DNA from: Mycobacterium sp. IS-1264
GTDB lineage: Bacteria > Actinomycetota > Actinomycetes > Mycobacteriales > Mycobacteriaceae
Direction of reading: 5' to 3'
DNA: 64,000 bases
NCBI RefSeq assembly: GCF_001954195.1
Contig: NZ_MBES01000053.1
Span: forward strand, 1 to 64,000
In this document: in pieces, positions 38,113 through 47,540 of the stretch
Layout: each line of letters begins with the position of its first letter
How positions within the stretch are numbered: the stretch's first letter is position 1
Position numbers and translations under genes: made by a program
Notes under the pieces: generated by a model
Told to the model about the DNA's origin: nothing
What the model saw: only the letters and a program-made list of their open reading frames with translations
The model's database searches: none

Positions 38113-39572
38113 CACCTTTCGCGCTCGGTCATTTCGTTCGACGTGATCGCGCCGAAAGCCGCGGCCTCGCGCGCGAAGGTGTCGGGCGCATCGGGCAGTG
38201 CGTCCGGGCCCTCGAGGCGAAAGCAACTCGGTGCCAGCGGTCCGAAAAGCAGACCGCGGCGCAGCTGCGGCCAGTTATCCAGCCGCGGCTCGACGCCGGC
38301 GGCCCGGGCGAAAGTGATCGCCACCAGGTTCATTTGCGTTTTCTGCGGCGAACCCCTTGTGGCGCGATAAGCATCGATCGCCAGCCGCTGGTCGATCTCG
38401 CTGCTTGCCGGGATCGTCCCGCCCCACGTGTATGCGATCCACCTGGCTTGCAGTTCGAGTGGCACGAAGTATCCGCCCGACTGGTCCCACATGCCCACAA
38501 ACGCCAGCCCCGGAAGGTCGGGATGAAAGGTGTAGCGGTCGGCGTCCATGTGCTGGGAGTCGAGGTCGAGGGTGACCCGGATTTCGTCACTGAGAAACGG
38601 CAGCGACAGATGGAAGCCGGTGCCCAACACCATCGCGTCGAACTCCTCGGCATGTTCGTCGAGGAAAGTGACCGTCGCGCCCGACACGGATTTCATCCAT
38701 GGCCGCACCGTGATTCGGCCCTCTGCCACGAGCGGAAGGTAGTGCTGGTTGAGCGTGACACCAGCGGCGAACAAAGACGGGTCGGGCGCCGGCGCGCCGT
38801 ACTGATCGGGGCTGCCCGCCGCCTCGATCACGATCTCCTTAAGCTGCCTTTCCGTCTCGGCCGCTGGAAGCGCCTCGTTCGCCAGGACTCCGTATCGGGT
38901 GTAGAGGCGATGGTCGGAGGGAACGCCGGCGGCGAACTTGGGTGCGACGTACCTCTGCCGCCGCTGGGTGACGACGACGTGTGCGCCGAGTTGGGTGAGT
39001 TCCGCCGCGATCTCAAGGGCACTGATCGCGCAGCCTGCCACCAGGACGCGCTTGTCGCGATACGCGCCGCCGTCGCGATAGTGGTAGCTGGAGATGGCTC
39101 GCAGGGAGCCGGAGAAGTTGTCGAGTCCTGGAAGGGGTGGGATCGCCGGGGTGTGGAACCTGCCGCTCGCCACCACTACCCGGTCAAAGGGCTCGTCGCC
39201 GCCGGCGTGACGCACGAGCCACTTCGCTGCGTCCCGACTGATCAGTTCGACCCGAGTGCCCAGCCGGATGCGCGAGGTGAGCCCAAATGTTTGCGCGTAG
39301 CGCTGCAGGTAGTCGAGAATTTCGCGGTTCGGCAGGTAAACGTTGTTGTTCGCGTGCTCGAGGTCGCTGAAGGCCGTCACGGTACGACTGCTGTTGGTGT
39401 ACATGGCCGGCCATACGCCGCTGCGACCATCCAGGCCCGTCCACTGGCCACCAAGCGACGGCCCCTGCTCGAAGATCGTGGGTTCGAATCCTTGCGACAG
39501 CAGCCATCGAGCCGCAATCAGCCCGCCGGGTCCGGCACCGACGATGGCGACGCTTTCCGGGCTCCTTGTCAC
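38079..39572 (-). CDS. Flavin-containing monooxygenase (FMO/Baeyer-Villiger type)
   Basis: 497 residues from GTG 39572 (MTRSPESVAIVGAGPGGLIA). FAD Rossmann GAGPGG is near the N-terminus, then GGQWTGLDGRSGVWPAMYTN and DRVVVASGRFHTPAIPPLPG. A second, nucleotide-binding segment is RVLVAGCAISALEIAAEL, where GxGxSA-type FMOs have Gly and this has Cys-Ala. It oxygenates heteroatoms or ketones using NADPH and O2; the substrate is unknown. It is convergent with the small membrane gene and divergent from the F420-type oxidoreductase gene at 39694. Confidence 0.87.
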   Translation of the reverse strand: MTRSPESVAIVGAGPGGLIAARWLLSQGFEPTIFEQGPSLGGQWTGLDGRSGVWPAMYTNSSRTVTAFSDLEHANNNVYLPNREILDYLQRYAQTFGLTSRIRLGTRVELISRDAAKWLVRHAGGDEPFDRVVVASGRFHTPAIPPLPGLDNFSGSLRAISSYHYRDGGAYRDKRVLVAGCAISALEIAAELTQLGAHVVVTQRRQRYVAPKFAAGVPSDHRLYTRYGVLANEALPAAETERQLKEIVIEAAGSPDQYGAPAPDPSLFAAGVTLNQHYLPLVAEGRITVRPWMKSVSGATVTFLDEHAEEFDAMVLGTGFHLSLPFLSDEIRVTLDLDSQHMDADRYTFHPDLPGLAFVGMWDQSGGYFVPLELQARWIAYTWGGTIPASSEIDQRLAIDAYRATRGSPQKTQMNLVAITFARAAGVEPRLDNWPQLRRGLLFGPLAPSCFRLEGPDALPDAPDTFAREAAAFGAITSNEMTERERCYWSLIGDAVR

Positions 39573-39693
39573 CTCCGGAACTGTCCCACGACTCGAACTG
39601 CTTCGCGATGACTTTCGCGCACCTGCGGTCTGCCGGAATGAAACGCGCCCCGATGCGGTTGACTGTCACCGTTCAACGACGATGGGAGCGGAC

Positions 39694-40524
39694 ATGGGTT
39701 TCGGGGTGCTGACTTTTGTCACCGATGAGGGCATTGGCCCGGTGGAGCTGGGCGAGGCGCTCGAGGAGCGCGGGTTCGAGTCGCTCTTCCTCGCCGAGCA
39801 CTCGCACATCCCGGTGGACGCGAAGACCCCGTATCCGGCCGGCGGTCCGATTCCCCCGAAGTACTACCGGACCCTAGATCCGTTCGTGGCGCTGACGGCG
39901 GCGGCCGTCGCCACCGAGAACCTGACCCTTGGCACCGGTATCGCCTTGCTTCCGCAGCGCGACCCGATCCTGACGGCCAAAGAGGTGGCGTCGCTGGATC
40001 TGGTGTCGCAGGGACGGTTCCGCTTCGGCGTGGGTGTCGGTTGGTTCCGCGAGGAAATCGCCAACCACGGTGTCGATCCCTCGGTGCGGGGACGCGTGTC
40101 CGAAGAGCGGTTGCGCGCGATGATCGAGATCTGGACGAACGAAAAGGCCGAATTCCATGGGGAATTCGTGAACTTCGATCCCATCTACAGCTGGCCCAAG
40201 CCTCTGACGAAGCCCTATCCGCCGTTGTACCTCGGCGGTGGGCCGGCGAACTTCAAGCGCATCGCCGGGCTAAAGGCCGGCTGGATCTCCCTGAGCCCGT
40301 CGGCGGACCTGTTGTCGGCCCCGCTCGAGGAATTGCGGGCAGTCGCCGATCACGACGTGCCCGTCATCCACGTCCACATGGGCGAGGAATGGGAGGCGAA
40401 AGATCTCGAGGGCTACCGCGACCTCGGCGTCGATCATGTTCTGGTGGAACTGCCCACCGAGCCCCGCGATCAGACGCTTCGCCGTTTGGACGAGCTGCAG
40501 GCGGAATTCGACAAACTGGCGTAA
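39694..40524 (+). CDS. LLM-class (F420-dependent type) oxidoreductase
   Basis: 276 residues from ATG 39694; GGGAG at 39684-39688 favours it over ATG 39682. Luciferase-like TIM-barrel features: LGEALEERGFESLFLAEHSH, ENLTLGTGIALLPQRDPILT, VASLDLVSQGRFRFGVGVGW and YPPLYLGGGPANFKRIAG. Mycobacterial members usually use coenzyme F420 for hydride transfer; FMN is an alternative. The substrate is unknown. It ends 3 bp before the convergent selO stop. Confidence 0.88.
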   Translation: MGFGVLTFVTDEGIGPVELGEALEERGFESLFLAEHSHIPVDAKTPYPAGGPIPPKYYRTLDPFVALTAAAVATENLTLGTGIALLPQRDPILTAKEVASLDLVSQGRFRFGVGVGWFREEIANHGVDPSVRGRVSEERLRAMIEIWTNEKAEFHGEFVNFDPIYSWPKPLTKPYPPLYLGGGPANFKRIAGLKAGWISLSPSADLLSAPLEELRAVADHDVPVIHVHMGEEWEAKDLEGYRDLGVDHVLVELPTEPRDQTLRRLDELQAEFDKLA

Positions 40525-40527
40525 ACC

Positions 40528-41970
40528 TCAAGTGCCGCAGAACGTTTGGTAGGGGCCGAAATCCTCGGGTGCGGGGCTGGCGTAGCGCTCGAGGCCGGGT
40601 CGTTCCTCATAGGGGGCGCTGACCGCCCCCAGTAGTCGCTCGACCGGATCGAGATCGCCTTCCGTGGCCGCGGCCAGGGCCTCCTCGACCAGATGGTTGC
40701 GCGGAATGTAGATCGGGTTGACGCGATCCATCGACTCGGCGTTGGGACCCAGCCCTCGCCAGCGCGACATCCAGTCGTCGAAGCCGGCATCGGATTCGGA
40801 CGTTCCTCGGGCCACGTTGCCGAGGCGGCGGAAGAACGAGGTGTAGTCGATGTCGTTGTCCTGCAGCAGGCCGAGCAACTCGTCGACCAACGACCTGACG
40901 ACCTCGTCGGCGACCTCGGCCGGCAGACCGAGTTTGGCGCGCATACCCGATAGCCAGACCGCGTCATAGCGAACACGGAACGCGCCGAACGTCTTTTCCG
41001 CGAGCGCGACCGCCTCCTCGATGTCGTCGGAGAGCAACGGCAGCAGCGCCTCGGCGAACCGGGCCAGGTTCCACCCGGCGACCGCCGGCTGGTTGCCAAA
41101 GGCGTAGCGGCCCCAGAAATCGATGGAGCTGAAGACCGTCTCCGGGTTGTAGGCCTCCATGAACGCGCACGGCCCGTAGTCGATGGTTTCACCGGAGATC
41201 GTCATGTTGTCGGTGTTCATCACGCCGTGGATGAACCCGATCAGCATCCATTGGGCCATCAGCGATGCCTGGACCGCGACCACCGCTTCGAACAGCGCGA
41301 GGTACGGGCGCTCGGCCTGCGCCGCGCCGGGGTGGTGGCGGGCGATCGCATGGTCGGCCAGCCGTCGCAGCAGGCCGATGTCGCCGGTCGATGCGGCGTA
41401 TTGGAAGCTGCCCACCCGCAGGTGACTGCCGGCGACGCGGACCAGCAGGGCGCCGGGCAGCAGCGTCTCACGCTGGACCGGGCGTCCGGTAGCCACGACG
41501 GCAAGGGATCGCGTGGTCGGCACGCCCAGGGCGTGCATCGCCTCGCTGACGATGTATTCGCGCAACATGGGGCCCACCGCGGCCAGGCCGTCGCCACCGC
41601 GCGCGAACGGTGTGGGACCGGAACCTTTCAGGTGGATGTCGCGCACTTGCCCGTGGCCATCGACGACCTCGCCCAGGAGAAGAGCGCGGCCGTCGCCCAA
41701 CCGTGGCTGGTAACCGCCGAACTGATGCCCTGCGTAGGCCTGGGCGACCGGAACTGCGCCTTCGGGGACCAGATTGCCCACCAGAAAGCGCAGCCCGTCG
41801 GGACTGCGCAGCCAGGCGGCGTCGAGGCCGAGCTCCTCGGCCAGCGTCTCGTTGAGCGCGAGCAGCCGCGTCTCGGGAGGCGTCTGAGCCTGCCAGCGGA
41901 TGGCCATCTCCGGCAACTCGCGGGAGAATTGGTCGCCCAAGGCGACGGCCATTTCCGGTGTGACGCTCAC
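40528..41970 (-). CDS. selO: Protein adenylyltransferase SelO (YdiU/UPF0061)
   Basis: 480 residues from GTG 41970. SelO landmarks: [73 protein letters not shown] and [15 protein letters not shown]. It is a pseudokinase that binds ATP in flipped orientation and transfers AMP to Ser, Thr or Tyr, implicated in redox stress. The C-terminus ends FCGT, keeping the conserved near-terminal cysteine that is selenocysteine in some eukaryotes. It lies 35 bp downstream of the hemerythrin gene on the same strand and may be co-transcribed with it. Confidence 0.93.
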   Translation of the reverse strand: MSVTPEMAVALGDQFSRELPEMAIRWQAQTPPETRLLALNETLAEELGLDAAWLRSPDGLRFLVGNLVPEGAVPVAQAYAGHQFGGYQPRLGDGRALLLGEVVDGHGQVRDIHLKGSGPTPFARGGDGLAAVGPMLREYIVSEAMHALGVPTTRSLAVVATGRPVQRETLLPGALLVRVAGSHLRVGSFQYAASTGDIGLLRRLADHAIARHHPGAAQAERPYLALFEAVVAVQASLMAQWMLIGFIHGVMNTDNMTISGETIDYGPCAFMEAYNPETVFSSIDFWGRYAFGNQPAVAGWNLARFAEALLPLLSDDIEEAVALAEKTFGAFRVRYDAVWLSGMRAKLGLPAEVADEVVRSLVDELLGLLQDNDIDYTSFFRRLGNVARGTSESDAGFDDWMSRWRGLGPNAESMDRVNPIYIPRNHLVEEALAAATEGDLDPVERLLGAVSAPYEERPGLERYASPAPEDFGPYQTFCGT

Positions 41971-42005
41971 GCCACCGAGACTACGGAAACTGCTGCCGGT
42001 CGCGA

Positions 42006-42572
42006 CTAGCCGACGGCTTGTCGGATCAAATCGCGTGCCCGGTCCAGCATCGACGCGAACGGGCCGACGGCGAAATTCAGCTTCGCCGATTCCACGCCCG
42101 GATGCGGGCGGGTTGGCGCGATGGCCTCGGCCGCCCGCACCGCTGTTCCCATCCGCTTGAGCTCGTCGGCGTCGACCTCTCGCTTCAGCACCGGGAACTC
42201 CTCGTTCTCCTCGTGCTTCGCGTGGTCCAGCACGGCGTCGCGCAACTTGGTGAGCTCGTCGATGAACCGCTGCGAGGTGATGTCGAGCTTCTCGATCTGC
42301 GAGAGCGCTTCCTTGGCCTGGTGCTCTTCGGTCAACCGGGCGTCGACGATCGTGTCGCCGGTGCGCGCCTCGCGGCGAACCCGGGGGTGCACCACCATCT
42401 CCTCCGCTGTCTCGTGCACGGCCAGCAGCTGTCGCAACTCCACGAACGGCTTTTCGCGCGCCTGCGGGTCCGACGCGTGCAGCACTTCGTCGAACATGTC
42501 CTCGATGAGGTTGTGCTGCGCTTTGAGGAACGCCACGACTTCGTCGGGCGATTGAACAATCATGTCGGCCAT
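42006..42572 (-). CDS. Hemerythrin HHE-domain protein
   Basis: 188 residues from ATG 42572 with GGAGG eight bases upstream. The four-helix HHE domain (about 10-145) shows the iron-ligand pattern [45 protein letters not shown] and [15 protein letters not shown]. These proteins bind a non-heme di-iron centre and are linked to O2, NO or H2O2 sensing. The C-terminal 40 residues have no known motif. The selO gene follows. Confidence 0.9.
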   Translation of the reverse strand: MADMIVQSPDEVVAFLKAQHNLIEDMFDEVLHASDPQAREKPFVELRQLLAVHETAEEMVVHPRVRREARTGDTIVDARLTEEHQAKEALSQIEKLDITSQRFIDELTKLRDAVLDHAKHEENEEFPVLKREVDADELKRMGTAVRAAEAIAPTRPHPGVESAKLNFAVGPFASMLDRARDLIRQAVG

Positions 42573-42706
42573 CGCCGATACCTCCATTGGAGCAAGGGGA
42601 GCGCGGGCTTTGGGCTGTGCACCGCTTCGGCGGAAGATACCCCGCGGGGGAACACTCAAACGCCCCAGCTCCACCGCCCTTTTTGGGCATCGCTACGGTT
42701 TAGGGA

Positions 42707-43624
42707 ATGTATGAAGAGGTCGACACCGACGCGGCGGACCCCGCGGACATAGGCTCGCGCATCGATCCGGTTCTGGCGCGCAGTTGGCTATTGGTCAACG
42801 GCGCGCATGCCGACCGGTTCGAGGCCGCGGCTCGCTCGCGCGCCGACATCGTCGTCCTCGACATCGAGGACGCGGTGGCGCCCAAGGACAAGGCCGCCGC
42901 CCGCGACAACGTCGTGCGTTGGCTCGGCGGCGACAACACCGACTGGGTTCGCATCAACGGCTTCGGTACCCCGTGGTGGGCCGACGATTTGGCCGCGCTG
43001 GCCCGCACCCGCGTCGGCGGGGTGATGCTGGCGATGGTCGAATCGGTGGACCACATCACCGAGACCGCGAAGCGGCTGCCCGACGTACCGATCGTGGCGC
43101 TGGTCGAAACGGCGCGCGGTCTCGAGCGCGTCACCGAAATCGCCGCGGCCAAGGGCACGTTCCGGCTCGCCTTCGGTATCGGTGATTTCCGGCGCGACAC
43201 CGGGTTGGGAGAAGACCCGACCACGCTGGCTTACGCTCGGTCGCGCTTCACGATCGCCGCGAGGGCGGCCAACCTGCCCAGTGCGATCGACGGCCCGACA
43301 ATCGGCTCCAACGCGCTCAAGCTCATCGAGGCCACGGCCGTCTCCGTCGAGTTCGGCATGACCGGCAAGATTTGCCTCTCGCCGGAGCAGTGTGCGGTGG
43401 TGAACGAGGGGCTGTCGCCCTCGCAAGACGAAATCGGCTGGGCCAAGGAGTTTTTCGCCGAGTTCGAACGTGACGGGGGAGAGATCCGCAATGGGTCCGA
43501 CCTGCCGCGCATCGCCCGGGCCACCAAGATCCTCGAGTTGGCTCGCTCCTATGGCATCGAGGCATCGGACTTCGAGGACGAACCGGTCCACATGCCGGCG
43601 CCGTCGGACACGTATCACTACTGA
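42707..43624 (+). CDS. HpcH/HpaI aldolase, citrate-lyase beta-like (CitE family)
   Basis: 305 residues from ATG 42707. TIM-barrel signatures: RSWLLVNGAHADRFEAAARS, IVVLDIEDAVAPKDKAAARD, WVRINGFGTPWW, VALVETARGLERVTEIAAA and FGMTGKICLSPEQC. The metal-binding Glu/Asp pair is present. It corresponds in size and position to Rv3075c. CitE-like proteins cleave or form acyl-CoA esters such as malyl-CoA; without partner lyase subunits the true substrate cannot be named. It precedes the DsbA-like gene by 18 bp. Confidence 0.85.
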   Translation: MYEEVDTDAADPADIGSRIDPVLARSWLLVNGAHADRFEAAARSRADIVVLDIEDAVAPKDKAAARDNVVRWLGGDNTDWVRINGFGTPWWADDLAALARTRVGGVMLAMVESVDHITETAKRLPDVPIVALVETARGLERVTEIAAAKGTFRLAFGIGDFRRDTGLGEDPTTLAYARSRFTIAARAANLPSAIDGPTIGSNALKLIEATAVSVEFGMTGKICLSPEQCAVVNEGLSPSQDEIGWAKEFFAEFERDGGEIRNGSDLPRIARATKILELARSYGIEASDFEDEPVHMPAPSDTYHY

Positions 43625-43642
43625 CGCAAGACGGAGGGCCCG

Positions 43643-44338
43643 ATGAGTACCGTCGTGGACTTTCATTTCGACCCGATGTGTCCGTTCGCTTACCAGACGT
43701 CGCTATGGATCCGCGACGTCCGTGAGCAAGTGGGGATCACGATCAATTGGCGGTTCTTCAGCCTCGAGGAGATCAATCGCGAAGACGGCAAGAAGCATCC
43801 GTGGGAGCGTGATTGGTCCTACGGCTGGTCGCTGATGCGGATCGGGGCGCTGCTGCGTCGCACTGACATGTCGCTGCTGGACCGGTGGTACGCGGCGATC
43901 GGACGCGAACTGCATGCAGCAGGTGGCAAACCACACGACCCCGCGGTTGCGCGGCGCCTGCTGGGCGAGATCGGCGTCGATGCGGCGATGTTGGATGCGG
44001 CGCTGGACGACCCGACCACCCACGACGAGGTTCGCGCGGAGCATCAGCGGGTCGTCGACGCGGGCGGGTACGGCGTTCCGACGCTGTTCTTGTCCGGACA
44101 GTGCCTATTCGGGCCGGTGTTGGTGGACCCGCCGACCGGGCCCGATTCGCTGAGGCTGTGGAGCGTGGTGACGGGCATGGCCGAGTTGCCGCATGTCTAC
44201 GAGCTTCAGCGTCCGAAAGCACCGGCCGACGTCGAACTCATCGGCCGGCGTCTGCGGCCCTACCTCGATGGGCGCGATTGGGTGAGTATCAACCGCGGCG
44301 AAGTCATCGACCTCGAGCACCTCACCGGCCAAGGCTGA
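43643..44338 (+). CDS. DsbA-family thioredoxin-fold oxidoreductase
   Basis: 231 residues from ATG 43643. It starts [20 protein letters not shown]: the usual CxxC is reduced to a single N-terminal cysteine (CPFA). The long helical insertion and cis-Pro loop ([20 protein letters not shown]) follow. Mycobacterial relatives include mycothiol-dependent reductases such as Rv2466c, which have CPWC. With one cysteine it may act as a mycothiol-linked reductase or isomerase. It is probably in one transcript with the CitE-like gene upstream. Confidence 0.83.
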   Translation: MSTVVDFHFDPMCPFAYQTSLWIRDVREQVGITINWRFFSLEEINREDGKKHPWERDWSYGWSLMRIGALLRRTDMSLLDRWYAAIGRELHAAGGKPHDPAVARRLLGEIGVDAAMLDAALDDPTTHDEVRAEHQRVVDAGGYGVPTLFLSGQCLFGPVLVDPPTGPDSLRLWSVVTGMAELPHVYELQRPKAPADVELIGRRLRPYLDGRDWVSINRGEVIDLEHLTGQG

Positions 44339-44347
44339 GGCTCTCGT

Positions 44348-45622
44348 CTACGCGGCGTGCCGCGGCAGTGCGATGCCGATGCGGAATTCGAAGTCGTTGA
44401 ACATCATCGTCGGGGCGCGCGGCGGGGCCGCTGACCGGTAGGTCTTACCCGTTGGGGTCGTGAATTCGGCTGTGTGGGTGTGAGTTTCGTCGATGCTCGT
44501 GCTGACCCGCCACCCGGCGGCTTCCTTGGTGTAGTTGCAGCGCTCGCACAATCCGAGGCCGTTGTCCGCAGTGGTCGAGCCGTCCTGGGACCACGGTCGC
44601 GCATGATCGCGATGTCGGATCGGCGCATCGCAATAGGGAGTGCGACAGCGCTGATCCCGCAACTCGATGAAGGCGGCCAGCCCCCGCGGGAAAAGCCGCG
44701 CCCGTGACTCCATCGCCACCAGCGCGCCCGTCGGGGGACGGGCGTAGAGCCTGCGCAGCGTCGCCCGAGAGCGTCGGTCGCCGACGGCGCTGGAGATCAT
44801 CGCGCGGGCGATCGCCGCCGGCACAGGGCCATACCCGCGGATATCGGCTGGTGCGTTACCACCGCCCAGCAGCGTTTCATCCGAGAGGACGACGTAGACC
44901 GCGACCGGAACGGGCACGGTCGCTTCGCGGCCCGTGACCCGTTCGACCAGCGTGTCGGCCATCACCTGTCCGCGTGACCGCCCGTCGCAGCGGGTGTCCG
45001 CCTCGCGACGCAGCGCCGCGTACACCGAAACTCCCTGGGCCACCGGCAACAACGCGGTCAGATAGGTCATGGTGTCGGGTGCCGGCCGAATGGTGACGGT
45101 GCGCTCGTTCTCGGCCTTGGCCGCCCGCTCGACAACGGCGTGCGGGTCCAGGCGGTAGGCGATCGCCTTGGCGGCCGCGGCCACCCGCGCGTCGCCCATC
45201 CCGTCCAGTCGGGCCGGGTCAGCGCACAACTCTGCATCCAGCGTGCGACGATCCTCGACGTCCAAGCAGGCGCTTTCCCGCACGATCAGGGTGGCCCGCC
45301 ACTCGGAGAGCATCCCGCATTCCAGCGCCGCCAGCGTGTGCGGCATTTCGTGCACCAGCGCCTTGGCAAAGCCCAAATGCCGGCCGCCCCGGGCAGGGGC
45401 GTCGCGTCGTGCCAGTGCGATCTCGCTGGCCAGCCCGCGTCCGCGTTGAGCCGCGGGCACCCCGGCGGCCGCCTCGGCCTCGCGGCGTGCCGTGTCCAGC
45501 GCGACCGCGGCGCGCGCCTGGCGCGCCGCCGCCGCGGATTTGGCTCTCTCCAGTTCGGCGATGTACTCGATCAACGCCGACTCGTCGGCCTCCGGGTCGA
45601 GCGCCACTAACGTATCGAACAT
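44348..45622 (-). CDS. 13E12 repeat-family protein with HNH nuclease domain
   Basis: 424 residues from ATG 45622. The long DUF222-type helical region (IAELERAKSAAAARQARAAV, LGFAKALVHEMPHTLAALEC) leads to a C-terminal HNH domain (RDQRCRTPYCDAPIRHRDHA, ADNGLGLCERCNYTKEAAGW) with its Cys pairs and His residues. The family is repeated in mycobacterial genomes and several members are LexA-controlled. A perfect LexA box covers this start codon. Position matches Rv3074. It is divergent from the DUF488 gene. Its cellular role is unknown. Confidence 0.9.
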   Translation of the reverse strand: MFDTLVALDPEADESALIEYIAELERAKSAAAARQARAAVALDTARREAEAAAGVPAAQRGRGLASEIALARRDAPARGGRHLGFAKALVHEMPHTLAALECGMLSEWRATLIVRESACLDVEDRRTLDAELCADPARLDGMGDARVAAAAKAIAYRLDPHAVVERAAKAENERTVTIRPAPDTMTYLTALLPVAQGVSVYAALRREADTRCDGRSRGQVMADTLVERVTGREATVPVPVAVYVVLSDETLLGGGNAPADIRGYGPVPAAIARAMISSAVGDRRSRATLRRLYARPPTGALVAMESRARLFPRGLAAFIELRDQRCRTPYCDAPIRHRDHARPWSQDGSTTADNGLGLCERCNYTKEAAGWRVSTSIDETHTHTAEFTTPTGKTYRSAAPPRAPTMMFNDFEFRIGIALPRHAA

Positions 45623-45630
45623 ACGTTCGA
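45615..45630. promoter_or_regulatory. LexA (SOS) box overlapping the 13E12 start codon
   Basis: TCGAACATACGTTCGA is a perfect match to the mycobacterial SOS box TCGAAC-N4-GTTCGA. It includes the ATG start of the 13E12 gene (complement 45620-45622) and lies 38 bp before the DUF488 start, so bound LexA would block the 13E12 gene directly and could affect the divergent gene. Confidence 0.85.
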
Positions 45631-45667
45631 GGATAGCAGCCGTCACCGACAGCGCTACTCTGACCAG

Positions 45668-46024
45668 GTGAGCGCCAGAAAGCGCATCCGGGTGGCGCGG
45701 GTATACGACGACGCCGGCGGTGATGACGGCCAGCGGGTCCTGGTCGATCGCATCTGGCCGCGCGGAGTCCGCAAGGACGACCCCCGGGTGGGAACCTGGT
45801 GCAAGGACGTCGCGCCGTCGAAAGAACTGCGTGAGTGGTACCAGCACAAGCCGGAACGGTTCGACGAATTCGCATCGCGCTACACGGCGGAACTGCGCGA
45901 CAGCCCCGCGCTGGAGGAACTGCGCAAGCTGACCAAACGCGGCGCCGTCACCCTCGTCACCGCCACCCGGGACGTCGACATCAGCCAAGCGGCCGTCCTG
46001 GCCAAGCTCCTGAAAAGCCGCTGA
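45668..46024 (+). CDS. DUF488 protein
   Basis: 118 residues from GTG 45668. DUF488 core: RVARVYDDAG, VLVDRIWPRGVRKDDPRVGT, WCKDVAPSKELREWYQHKPE, FASRYTAEL and AVTLVTATRDVDISQA. It corresponds to Rv3073c. The family is widespread and its biochemical role is unclear. It is followed 12 bp later by the LLM gene. Confidence 0.9.
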   Translation: MSARKRIRVARVYDDAGGDDGQRVLVDRIWPRGVRKDDPRVGTWCKDVAPSKELREWYQHKPERFDEFASRYTAELRDSPALEELRKLTKRGAVTLVTATRDVDISQAAVLAKLLKSR

Positions 46025-46036
46025 GACGGTCGCGCG

Positions 46037-46912
46037 ATGCGGCTGGGATTGCACGCGCTGGGAATCGGCACCGGCGCCGACCGCGCAGTGATCGATGCCG
46101 TCGCCTCGGCCGCCGACAGGTGCGGGTTCGCCAATTTGTGGGCCGGCGAACACGTCGTCATGGTGGACTCCTCGGAGTCACGCTATCCGTATTCCGAGGA
46201 CGGCGTCATCGGCGTTCCGGCACAAGCGGATTGGCTCGACCCAATGATCGCACTGAGTTTCGCCGCCGCCGCCTCATCGCGGATCGGCGTCGCGACGGGC
46301 GTGTTGCTGCTGCCCGAACACAATCCGGTCGTGGTGGCCAAACAGGCCGCGAGCCTGGACCGGTTGAGCGGCGGGCGACTGACACTCGGGGTAGGAGTCG
46401 GGTGGTCCAGGGAGGAATTCGCCGCGCTCCGAGTGCCTTTCGAACATCGCGCGGCTCGCACGGCCGAATACGTCGCCGCCATGCGCACGTTGTGGCGCGA
46501 CGACGTCGCCTCGTTCGACGGGACGTTCGTCGGCTTCGATTCGATTCGCGTCAACCCCAAGCCGGCCCGCGATCGCCGTATCCCGATCGTGGTCGGGGGC
46601 AACAGCGATGCGGCACTTCGGCGCGTTGCGGCATGGGCGGATGGCTGGTACGGGTTCAACCTCGCCGGAGTAGAGGCGGTGCGTGAGCGGATCGGAAAGC
46701 TGCGGCGGCTGTGCGCCGAGGCCGGGCGTGACCGCTCCGAACTGAGGCTGGCCGTGGCCTTGAGTGAGGCCAGCGTTCGCGATATCGATGCGCTGGTGGA
46801 GTTGGGCGTCGACGAGTTGGTACTGGTCGAGGCGCCACCCGGCCGTCCCGGGGTGGCGGCCGACTGGGTTTCGGCGCTGGCCGATCGGTGGATGGGTAGG
46901 CTCCCCGGTTGA
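46037..46912 (+). CDS. LLM-class F420-dependent type oxidoreductase (Rv3072c-like)
   Basis: 291 residues from ATG 46037. It resembles the TIGR03619 group: FANLWAGEHVVMVDSSESRY, SSRIGVATGVLLLPEHNPVV, ASLDRLSGGRLTLGVGVGWS, NPKPARDRRIPIVVGGNSDA and ALRRVAAWADGWYGF. The cofactor is probably F420, and the substrate is unknown. It is co-directional with DUF488 and ends 1 bp before the acetyltransferase start at 46914. Confidence 0.88.
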   Translation: MRLGLHALGIGTGADRAVIDAVASAADRCGFANLWAGEHVVMVDSSESRYPYSEDGVIGVPAQADWLDPMIALSFAAAASSRIGVATGVLLLPEHNPVVVAKQAASLDRLSGGRLTLGVGVGWSREEFAALRVPFEHRAARTAEYVAAMRTLWRDDVASFDGTFVGFDSIRVNPKPARDRRIPIVVGGNSDAALRRVAAWADGWYGFNLAGVEAVRERIGKLRRLCAEAGRDRSELRLAVALSEASVRDIDALVELGVDELVLVEAPPGRPGVAADWVSALADRWMGRLPG

Positions 46913-46913
46913 C

Positions 46914-47540
46914 ATGACTGAAGCCGAACCCATACTGCGGCGGGAGCTGACCGATATCCCGGACGAGGTGCGCGCCGTCCCGCCACCGCCCATACCGGAA
47001 TTGCCGGCGCCATACGGTTTGCGCCTCGCCGACCCGGACGGCGACGCCGAGATGATCTCCGAGTGGATGAACATGCCGCACCTGGCCGATTCGTGGGAGT
47101 ACGCCTGGCCAGCGGAGCGCTGGCATCGTTACCTGCGTGCGCAACTCGACAGCACGTTTTCTCGCCCGTTCGTCGCCAGTCATGATGGGGCAGACCGTGG
47201 ATACGTCGAATTATACCGGGCGGCAAAGGATTCCATTGCTGCCCGATACGAGTACGATCCCTACGATCTGGGCCTGCACGTCGCGGTCGCCGATTTGGAC
47301 TACTTACAACAGGGACATGTGAGCTTTTTGCTGCCGCACCTGCTGGCGAGCATGCTCAACCTCGACCCGCGATGCCGCCGGGTGATGTTCGATCCGGATC
47401 ACCGTAATGTCTTGGCGCGCAAGTTTTGTGAGCGTGGCGGTTGCGTGTTTTTGGGCGAACACGATATGTCCAACCGGCGGATGGCCCTGTACGCGTTGGT
47501 CCGCACGCCCGAGGATGTCCCCCGGCCGCGAGAGGCGTAA
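46914..47540 (+). CDS. GNAT acyltransferase, MbtK/Rv1347c-like
   Basis: 208 residues from ATG 46914. It is strikingly like MbtK: PPPIPELPAPYGLRLADPDG, ISEWMNMPHLADSWEYAWPA, GYVELYRAAKDSIAARYEYD, DPYDLGLHVAVADL, RCRRVMFDPDHRNVLARKFC and FLGEHDMSNRRMALYAL. MbtK transfers the long acyl chain to the hydroxylysine of mycobactin. No other siderophore gene is visible here, so this may be the sole mbtK, a paralogue, or an enzyme with another amine acceptor. It is coupled behind the LLM gene and convergent with the DUF190 gene (stops adjacent). Confidence 0.85.
   Translation: MTEAEPILRRELTDIPDEVRAVPPPPIPELPAPYGLRLADPDGDAEMISEWMNMPHLADSWEYAWPAERWHRYLRAQLDSTFSRPFVASHDGADRGYVELYRAAKDSIAARYEYDPYDLGLHVAVADLDYLQQGHVSFLLPHLLASMLNLDPRCRRVMFDPDHRNVLARKFCERGGCVFLGEHDMSNRRMALYALVRTPEDVPRPREA

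Noticed and set aside
39478..39500. T-loop-like sequence gtgggttcgaatccttgcg, resembling a tRNA end
   Set aside because: It encodes the SQGFEPTIFE part of the monooxygenase, and no acceptor, D or anticodon arms can be built around it.
38049..39611. Plus-strand frame of about 520 codons opposite the flavin monooxygenase
   Set aside because: No recognisable domain; the minus strand has the FAD motifs and a proper start.
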